Shown one piece after another: positions 58,213 to 64,000 of a stretch of 64,000 bases of DNA (positions are counted from its first letter, which is position 1; the number at the start of each line of letters is the position of its first letter). A model generated the notes under the pieces. It ran no database searches, was not told the DNA's origin, and was given only the letters and a program-made list of their open reading frames with translations. The stretch comes from Kribbella catacumbae DSM 19601 (GTDB taxonomy: Bacteria; Actinomycetota; Actinomycetes; Propionibacteriales; Kribbellaceae). The position numbers and the translations under genes were made by a program. The stretch is from the NCBI RefSeq assembly GCF_000372465.1, contig NZ_AQUZ01000013.1, positions 103,106-167,105 of the forward strand. Reading direction: 5' to 3'.

Positions 58213-58636
58213 GTGAAGGTGGTCGTGATCAGTGGCGGTGCCAGCCCGGAGCACCAGGTGTCGCTCGCCAGCGGGCGAGGCATCAGCAAGGCCGTGGAGC
58301 TGTCCGGGCATACCGCCATCCCGCTGGTGATCGATGCCCAGGGCAACTGGAACGACGGCCTGTTCGAGGCGATCTCACTGCTGCAGGACAGCGACGTGGT
58401 GGTCCCCGCGCTGCACGGCGAGGGTGGTGAGGATGGCGTCCTCCAGGGCTTCCTCGACCAGCTACAGGTCCCGTACGTCGGCAGCGGCGTGGCGGCGAGC
58501 GCGGTCGGGCTGGACAAGCATCTGACCAAGGCACCCGGCATCGCAGTTCCCGCGGATGTGGGCGGCGGCCGGGATGTCCTACGCCGCGGTGATCGAGAAC
58601 CTGCTGACCACCGCTGCCCAGAAGAAGGCCGCCTGA
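58213..58636 (+). pseudogene. D-alanine-D-alanine ligase, internally deleted
   Basis: The first 105 residues match Ddl: 'VVVISGGASPEHQVSLASGR', 'VVVPALHGEGGEDGVLQGFL', 'VPYVGSGVAASAVGLDKHLT'. The ATP-grasp core is absent. From 58564, in a shifted frame, the extreme C-terminus reappears ('GMSYAAVIENLLTTAAQKKA') and ends at TGA 58634-58636. About 600 bp of the gene has been lost. With the racemase fragment it marks a former D-alanine pathway pair, possibly linked to glycopeptide resistance. Confidence 0.75.
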
Positions 58637-58747
58637 ACTACGATGAACAGGCGGCGCTGGTAACCAGTACCAGTTGATAGTTCGTGCCTATCACGTCATA
58701 GACAGGTTTGCTTTGACCCTGGGGTAACGGGCCGGGACAGTCGTTGT

Positions 58748-59242
58748 ATGACGAGCGAAGTCATATCCCCTGCCCCCGTCCCGGCTCCCGGGCGTGCCGA
58801 ACGTGTGCGTGAGATCGCGACCGAGTTGCGCGGTCTGCGCGGCGCGCTGATCCCGATCCTGCACGCGGTGCAGGAGGAACTCGGGTACGTCGACCAGACC
58901 GATGTCCCCGTGATCGCCGACGTGCTGAACCTGTCCGTGGCCGAGGTGCATGGCGTCGTCACCTTCTACCGCGACTTCCGGCGCAAACCCGCGGGCCGGA
59001 CCACCGTACGGATCTGCCAGGCCGAAGCGTGCCGCTCAGTCGGCGCCGAGGAGCTCGCCACGCACGCGCGGCGGCGTACCGGGGTCGGCTTCGGGGAGAC
59101 CACGTACGACGGGAAGCTGACCGTCGACGAGGTGTTCTGTCTGGGCAACTGCGCCCTCGGCCCGGCGGTCCAGGTGGGCGACAAGCTGCACGGCAGGGTC
59201 ACGCCGGCCAGGCTGGACGCGTTGCTCGGGGAGGCACGATGA
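58748..59242 (+). CDS. fdsG: NAD-dependent formate dehydrogenase gamma subunit
   Basis: 164 residues of the NuoE/FdsG thioredoxin-like 2Fe-2S type: 'LIPILHAVQEELGYVDQTDV', 'EVHGVVTFYRDFRRKPAG', 'VRICQAEACRSVGAEEL' and 'VDEVFCLGNCALGPAVQVGD', giving the four Cys ligands. It passes electrons within the soluble FdsABG complex. First gene of the operon; its stop overlaps the next start (ATGA). Confidence 0.92.
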   Translation: MTSEVISPAPVPAPGRAERVREIATELRGLRGALIPILHAVQEELGYVDQTDVPVIADVLNLSVAEVHGVVTFYRDFRRKPAGRTTVRICQAEACRSVGAEELATHARRRTGVGFGETTYDGKLTVDEVFCLGNCALGPAVQVGDKLHGRVTPARLDALLGEAR

Positions 59243-60807
59243 AGGTCTATGTACCCCGCGACGCGGCGGCCCGGTCGGTCGGCGCGGACGAGGTCGCCGA
59301 GCGCATCGTCGCGGCGGCTGATGCCGCTGGTCGCGAGATCGAGGTGGTCCGCAACGGGTCTCGCGGGATGCTCTGGCTGGAGCCGCTCGTCGAGGTGGAG
59401 ACACCCGAAGGGCGGGTCGGCTACGGACCGGTCGCTCCGGAAGACGTCGATGGCCTGATTGCAGCGGGCATGCTCGACGGTTCCGCGCCAGACATTGCTG
59501 TGGTACCCGTCGGCGGTGCAGCGCCGGGCGGCGGTGCGGGGCTTGGGCTGGTCGAAGAGCTGCCGTGGATGAAGCGCCAGCAGCGGTTGACGTTCGCGCG
59601 GGTCGGCGTGATCGACCCGCGCTCGGGCGACGACCACGCGGAACACCAAGGAAACAAGGGCCTTCAGACCGCGCTGGCCATGTCACCGGCGGACGTGGTC
59701 GAAGAAGTGGTGAGTTCAGGCTTGCGCGGCCGAGGCGGCGCCGGCTTCCCCACGGGGATCAAGTGGCGCACGGTGCTCGGCGCGGAGTCCGATCTCAAGT
59801 TCATCTGCTGCAACGCCGATGAGGGCGACTCGGGCACCTTCGCCGACCGGATGCTGATCGAGGGTGATCCGTTCACGCTGATCGAGGGCATGACGATCGC
59901 CGCCCACGCCGTCGGCGCCACCGAGGGCTATGTGTACCTGCGGTCGGAGTACCCGGATGCGATCGAGGCGCTCAACGCGGCGATCCGCACGGCCCGTGAC
60001 CGCGGCTGGCTCGGGCAGAACATTCTCGGCTCGGACCTCACCTTCGACCTGCACGTCCGGGTCGGGGCCGGCGCCTACATCTGCGGTGAAGAGACCTCGA
60101 TGCTGGAAAGCCTCGAGGGCAAGCGCGGAGAGGTCCGGGCCAAACCACCGATCCCCGCCCTGGAAGGGCTTTTCGGCCGCCCGACGGTCGTCAACAACGT
60201 GTTGTCACTGGCAACGATCCCGACCATCCTGGCGAACGGCGCCGCGACCTACGCGGCGTACGGGATGGGCCGGTCGCTCGGGACGAACGTCTTCCAGCTC
60301 GGCGGCAACGTCGCGCACGGCGGCATCGTCGAGACGGCGTTCGGCATCACGCTCGGCGAGCTGGTGAACGACCTCGGCGGTGGTACCGCGTCGCGACTGC
60401 CGGTCCGTGCGGTCCAGGTGGGTGGGCCACTGGGGGCCTACCTGCCAGTCGAACAGTTCGACCTGCCGATGGACTACGAGGCGTTCGCGGCCGCCGGGGC
60501 GATGGTCGGCCACGGCGGCATCGTGGTGTTCGACGACACCGTCGACATGTCCGCGATGGCCCGGTTCGCCTTCGAGTTCTGCGCGGAGGAGTCCTGCGGC
60601 AAGTGCACGCCTTGCCGGGTCGGCGCGGTCCGCGGGGTCGAGACGATCGACCGGATCCGGCGCGGCGAGGACCGCAAACAGAACCTCGTCCTGCTCGACG
60701 ACCTGTGCGACCTGATGACCGACGGCTCGCTCTGCGCGATGGGCGGGCTCACCCCGCTCCCCGTCCGCAGCGCCGTCCGCCACTTCGGAGAGGACTTCAC
60801 CGTATGA
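59239..60807 (+). CDS. fdsB: NAD-dependent formate dehydrogenase beta subunit (diaphorase)
   Basis: 522 residues, NuoF-like. An N-terminal thioredoxin-like region without Cys ligands is followed by the FMN/NAD domain: 'GLRGRGGAGFPTGIKWRTVL', 'FICCNADEGDSGTFADRMLI', 'GAGAYICGEETSMLESLEGK', 'KPPIPALEGLFGRPTVVNN'. The C-terminal 4Fe-4S motif is 'ESCGKCTPCRVG' plus a distal Cys ('LCAMGG'). It reduces NAD+ with electrons from the alpha subunit. Overlaps both neighbours by ATGA. Confidence 0.94.
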   Translation: MKVYVPRDAAARSVGADEVAERIVAAADAAGREIEVVRNGSRGMLWLEPLVEVETPEGRVGYGPVAPEDVDGLIAAGMLDGSAPDIAVVPVGGAAPGGGAGLGLVEELPWMKRQQRLTFARVGVIDPRSGDDHAEHQGNKGLQTALAMSPADVVEEVVSSGLRGRGGAGFPTGIKWRTVLGAESDLKFICCNADEGDSGTFADRMLIEGDPFTLIEGMTIAAHAVGATEGYVYLRSEYPDAIEALNAAIRTARDRGWLGQNILGSDLTFDLHVRVGAGAYICGEETSMLESLEGKRGEVRAKPPIPALEGLFGRPTVVNNVLSLATIPTILANGAATYAAYGMGRSLGTNVFQLGGNVAHGGIVETAFGITLGELVNDLGGGTASRLPVRAVQVGGPLGAYLPVEQFDLPMDYEAFAAAGAMVGHGGIVVFDDTVDMSAMARFAFEFCAEESCGKCTPCRVGAVRGVETIDRIRRGEDRKQNLVLLDDLCDLMTDGSLCAMGGLTPLPVRSAVRHFGEDFTV

Positions 60808-63617
60808 CGCTGCTCAAGGAACCCGACTTCGGTACGCCGGCCCGCGAGGGTGAGGCGACTGTCGAGCTGACCATCGACGGGGTGAGCGTCGCCGTTCCAC
60901 CCGGTACTTCGGTGATGCGTGCGGCCAAGCAGGCCGGGCTCGACATCCCCAAACTCTGCGCCACCGACAGCCTCGAGGCGTTTGGGTCCTGCCGGCTCTG
61001 CATCGTCGAGATCGACGGCGCCCGCGGCACTCCGGCCTCCTGTACGACGCCCGTCGCGCCCGGCATGGTCGTGCGCACCCAGAACGAGAAGCTGGGCAAG
61101 CTGCGCCGCGGCGTGATGGAGCTCTACATCTCCGATCACCCGCTCGACTGCCTCACCTGTTCGGCCAACGGGGACTGCGAGCTGCAGGACATGGCCGGGG
61201 TCACCGGGCTCCGCGAAGTACGGTACGGCTCGGGTGTCGAAGCCGGTGCCAACCATCTCGACGCACCGACCGACAGCTCCAACCCGTACTTCGATTTCGA
61301 CGCCTCCAAGTGCATCGCCTGCTCGCGCTGCGTCCGCGCGTGTGACGAAGTACAAGGCACGCTGGCACTCACGATCGAGGGCCGCGGCTTCGACTCCAAG
61401 GTCGCCGCGGGCGCGGGCGTCTCCTTCATGGAGTCGGACTGCGTCTCCTGCGGCGCGTGCGTCCAGGCCTGCCCAACCGCAACCCTGCAAGAGAAGTCCG
61501 TCATCGAGCTCGGCATGCCCACCCGTTCCGTCATCACCACTTGCGCGTACTGCGGCGTCGGGTGCTCCTTCAAGGCCGAACTCCGCGGCGACGAGCTGGT
61601 CCGGATGGTGCCGTACAAGGACGGCGGCGCGAACGAGGGCCACTCCTGCGTGAAGGGCCGGTTCGCGTTCGGGTACGCGAGCCACCCGGACCGGGTGATG
61701 GAACCGATGGTGCGCGACGCGATCACCGACCCATGGCGGAAGGTCTCCTGGGACGAGGCGATCGGCTTCACTGCTCGCCGGTTGCGCGAGATCCAGGCTA
61801 CTTATGGACCAGGATCGATCGGCGCGATCACCTCATCGCGGACGACCAACGAAGAGGTTTACGCAGTACAGAAGATGGTCCGCGCGGTCTTCGGCAACAA
61901 CAACGTCGACACCTGCGCGCGGGTCTGCCACTCGCCCACCGGGTACGGGTTGAAGCAGACCTTCGGCGAGTCGGCGGGCACCCAGGACTTCAAGTCGGTC
62001 GGGAAGTCGGACGTCATCCTGCTGATCGGCGCCAACCCGACCGACGGGCACCCGGTGTTCGCGTCGCGGATGAAGAAGCGGCTGCGGCAGGGCGCGAAGC
62101 TGATCGTGGTCGACCCGCGCCGGATCGACCTGGTCCGGTCGCCGCACATCGAGGCTGCCCACCACCTGCAGCTCGCACCGGGGACGAACGTCGCCGTGGT
62201 CAACGCCTTCGCGCACGTGATCGTCACCGAAGGTCTGGTGGACCGTGAGTTCGTCACCGAGCGCTGTGAGGACTTCGGTCAGTGGGAGTCGTTCATCGCG
62301 CAGCCGGAGCACAGCCCGGAGGCCGTCGCCGAGGCGACCGGGATCCCGGCCGAGGAGTTGCGGGCCGCCGCTCGGCTCTTCGCCACCGGAGGCAACGGCG
62401 CGATCTACTACGGGCTGGGCGTCACCGAGCACAGCCAGGGCTCGACCACCGTGATGGCGATGGCGAACCTCGCGATGGCGACCGGCAACATCGGCCGGCG
62501 CGGTGTCGGCGTGAACCCGCTGCGTGGACAGAACAACGTGCAGGGCTCCTGCGACATGGGCTCCTTCCCGCACGAGCTGCCGGGGTACCGGCACGTCTCG
62601 GACGACGGCGCCCGTGACGTCTACGAGCAGCTCTGGGGTACGCCGATCCTGAACGAGCCGGGGCTGCGCATCCCCAACATGTTCGACGCCGCGATCGACG
62701 GGTCGTTCAAGGCGCTGTTCGTGCAGGGCGAGGACATCGCCCAGTCCGACCCGAACACCGCGCACGTGTTCGCCGCGCTCGGTTCGCTCGACCTGCTCAT
62801 CGTCCAGGACCTGTTCGAGAACGAGACGGCGAAGTGGGCGCACGTACTGCTGCCCGGGACGTCGTTCCTGGAGAAGGACGGCACCTTCACCAACGCGGAG
62901 CGGCGGATCAACCGGGTCCGGCCGGTGATGGCGCCGCAGACCGGCAAGCAGGAGTGGCAGATCGTCTGCGAGATCGCGCAGGCGATGGGCTACCCGATGC
63001 ACTACGACTCGGCCAGCCAGATCATGGACGAGATCGCGCTCACCACCCCGACCTTCATGGGCGTCTCGTTCAAGAAGCTCGACGAGGCCGGCTCGGTGCA
63101 GTGGCCGTGCAACCTGGAGCACCCGGACGGGACGCCGATCATGCACGAGGAGGAGTTCACCCGCGGCAAGGGGCGGTTCATGGAGACCGTGTACGTGCCG
63201 ACGACGGAGCGGTCGACCCGCAAGTACCCGTTGATCCTGACGACCGGGCGGATCCTTTCGCAGTACAACGTCGGGGCCCAGACCCGGCGTACGGCGAACG
63301 TCGCGTGGCATCCCGAGGACATCCTCGAGCTGCATCCGCACGACGCGGAGGTGCGCGGGATCGAGGACGGCTCGATGGTGGCGTTGTCGAGCCGGGTCGG
63401 GCGGACGAAGCTGAAGGCGAAGCTGTCGGACCGGATGCCGGTCGGGGTCTGCTACACCACGTTCCACCACCCGGTGACGGGCGCGAACGTGATCACCACC
63501 GACAACTCGGACTGGGCGACCAACTGCCCGGAGTACAAGGTCACCGCTGTGCAGGTCGATCTGCTGGTGGAGCCGGTCTCAACCACAGCCGTGCGCGAGA
63601 CGGTGCCGGCGTCATGA
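60804..63617 (+). CDS. fdsA: NAD-dependent formate dehydrogenase alpha subunit (molybdopterin)
   Basis: 937 residues. The N-terminal NuoG-like part binds one 2Fe-2S ('CATDSLEAFGSCRLC') and several 4Fe-4S clusters ('CLTCSANGDCELQ', 'CIACSRCVRACDEVQG', 'CVSCGACVQACPT'). The catalytic part starts with 'CAYCGVGCSFKAEL' and has Cys in 'CARVCHSPTGYGLK' as the likely Mo/W ligand with His next to it, so it is a Cys, not selenocysteine, enzyme. The bis-MGD region includes 'LLIGANPTDGHPVF' and 'GRRGVGVNPLRGQNNVQGSC'. It oxidises formate to CO2. Overlaps both neighbours. Confidence 0.95.
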   Translation: MTLLKEPDFGTPAREGEATVELTIDGVSVAVPPGTSVMRAAKQAGLDIPKLCATDSLEAFGSCRLCIVEIDGARGTPASCTTPVAPGMVVRTQNEKLGKLRRGVMELYISDHPLDCLTCSANGDCELQDMAGVTGLREVRYGSGVEAGANHLDAPTDSSNPYFDFDASKCIACSRCVRACDEVQGTLALTIEGRGFDSKVAAGAGVSFMESDCVSCGACVQACPTATLQEKSVIELGMPTRSVITTCAYCGVGCSFKAELRGDELVRMVPYKDGGANEGHSCVKGRFAFGYASHPDRVMEPMVRDAITDPWRKVSWDEAIGFTARRLREIQATYGPGSIGAITSSRTTNEEVYAVQKMVRAVFGNNNVDTCARVCHSPTGYGLKQTFGESAGTQDFKSVGKSDVILLIGANPTDGHPVFASRMKKRLRQGAKLIVVDPRRIDLVRSPHIEAAHHLQLAPGTNVAVVNAFAHVIVTEGLVDREFVTERCEDFGQWESFIAQPEHSPEAVAEATGIPAEELRAAARLFATGGNGAIYYGLGVTEHSQGSTTVMAMANLAMATGNIGRRGVGVNPLRGQNNVQGSCDMGSFPHELPGYRHVSDDGARDVYEQLWGTPILNEPGLRIPNMFDAAIDGSFKALFVQGEDIAQSDPNTAHVFAALGSLDLLIVQDLFENETAKWAHVLLPGTSFLEKDGTFTNAERRINRVRPVMAPQTGKQEWQIVCEIAQAMGYPMHYDSASQIMDEIALTTPTFMGVSFKKLDEAGSVQWPCNLEHPDGTPIMHEEEFTRGKGRFMETVYVPTTERSTRKYPLILTTGRILSQYNVGAQTRRTANVAWHPEDILELHPHDAEVRGIEDGSMVALSSRVGRTKLKAKLSDRMPVGVCYTTFHHPVTGANVITTDNSDWATNCPEYKVTAVQVDLLVEPVSTTAVRETVPAS

Positions 63618-63841
63618 GCGCTACGATGATCCCACCGCATGTGCGGTTGGCGAACGAGATCGCGCGGCAGTTCGAGCACAAGGCACCGGCTGACGCCGCG
63701 ACGGCGATCGCGAACCACATCAAGACGGTCTGGGACCCGCGGATGAAGCGGGCACTGGTCGCCTCCGTGGACGCCGGTGCCGACGAGCTCGATCCGGTAG
63801 CCGTCCTGGCCGCCAACCAAGTCCGAGCGACATTGAAGTGA
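63614..63841 (+). CDS. fdsD: Formate dehydrogenase delta subunit
   Basis: 75 residues: 'VRLANEIARQFEHKAPADAA', 'AIANHIKTVWDPRMKRALVA' and 'LDPVAVLAANQVRATLK' match the small FdsD family encoded last in fds operons, which is needed for full activity. The ATG overlaps the alpha subunit stop (ATGA). No FdhD (sulfur insertion) gene is in the window. Confidence 0.92.
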   Translation: MSATMIPPHVRLANEIARQFEHKAPADAATAIANHIKTVWDPRMKRALVASVDAGADELDPVAVLAANQVRATLK

Positions 63842-63861
63842 CACAGCAAGTGCGCCGTGTT

Positions 63862-64000
63862 GGAGGCTCCGTTAGCGATAGCGGTGTTCAGGTGCGTGCC
63901 TCGTGGTGGCGGAGGAGCGGCCTCGATGTTTTTCCATCGTGGCCGTTTCTCCGCCGCCGCGAGGTGCGTGCCTGGGCGCCGGTAGCGCAACGGAACCTCC
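63862..64000. repeat. Long imperfect palindrome after the formate dehydrogenase operon
   Basis: About 139 bp reaching the window edge. Ends GGAGGCTCCGTTAGCG and CGCAACGGAACCTCC are inverted repeats; GGTGCGTGCC appears on both sides; the centre is a hairpin with GGCC arms around TCGATG-TTTTTC-CATCG. It may terminate the operon and may also be a non-autonomous repeat. Confidence 0.55.

Noticed and set aside
61833..63470. 545-codon minus-strand frame opposite fdsA
   Set aside because: Shadow of the formate dehydrogenase alpha subunit, which has all its cofactor motifs.

Overview
This is a high-GC actinobacterial chromosome segment. GTG and TTG starts are frequent, genes often overlap by 1 to 4 bases, and the content includes an ECF sigma/anti-sigma pair, CGNR and ANTAR regulators, a ROK protein and STAND-type TPR proteins. 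The style suits a soil Propionibacteriales/Nocardioidaceae member such as Kribbella, but that assignment is an inference from gene content and base usage.

Layout. Positions 1-6300 are ordinary chromosome: a 5'-truncated LysR with a serine hydrolase, Rid/LysR, flavin reductase/ArsR, and a DoxX, ECF sigma and anti-sigma group. A tRNA-Lys(TTT) gene at 6503-6575 is the insertion site of an 18-kb integrative and conjugative element of the AICE type. It is bounded by a perfect 38-bp direct repeat (attL 6539-6576, attR 24546-24583). The element carries a tyrosine integrase with an extra HTH domain, an excisionase, an iteron-like cluster, a DUF3987 replication protein with a primase-polymerase, and a train of overlapping transfer genes ending in a TraB/FtsK translocase. 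A GntR regulator sits next to three copies of a 14-bp operator. Two cargo blocks lie toward the ends: a cholesterol-dependent-cytolysin-like pore former without a signal peptide (7792-9405), and an ATPase/TOPRIM (DUF4435) pair that looks like a PARIS anti-phage system (21270-23503).

Just beyond attR lies a toxin cassette: a small WXG100-like gene, a DddA-like (SCP1.201 family) deaminase and an Imm1-like immunity gene. An XRE regulator with a Nudix-like C-terminal region, a glycosidase remnant and a SUKH-type gene follow. From 30 to 56 kb come metabolic and regulatory genes: RibD-like reductase, Tat-exported penicillin acylase, NB-ARC/TPR regulator between two small secreted proteins, a redox cluster with a LysR, a two-component system, TetR and LysR units, a CGNR/PNPOx/MOSC-ferredoxin operon, rhodanese, GAF-ANTAR and ROK.

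Positions 56.1-58.6 kb hold decayed genes (GNAT, CGNR regulator, alanine racemase, D-Ala-D-Ala ligase). The window ends with an intact fdsGBAD-type NAD-dependent formate dehydrogenase operon. Three families of non-coding repeats are scattered outside the element: a MITE-like palindrome in two copies, a roughly 80-bp intergenic repeat in five copies, and a long palindrome at the right edge.
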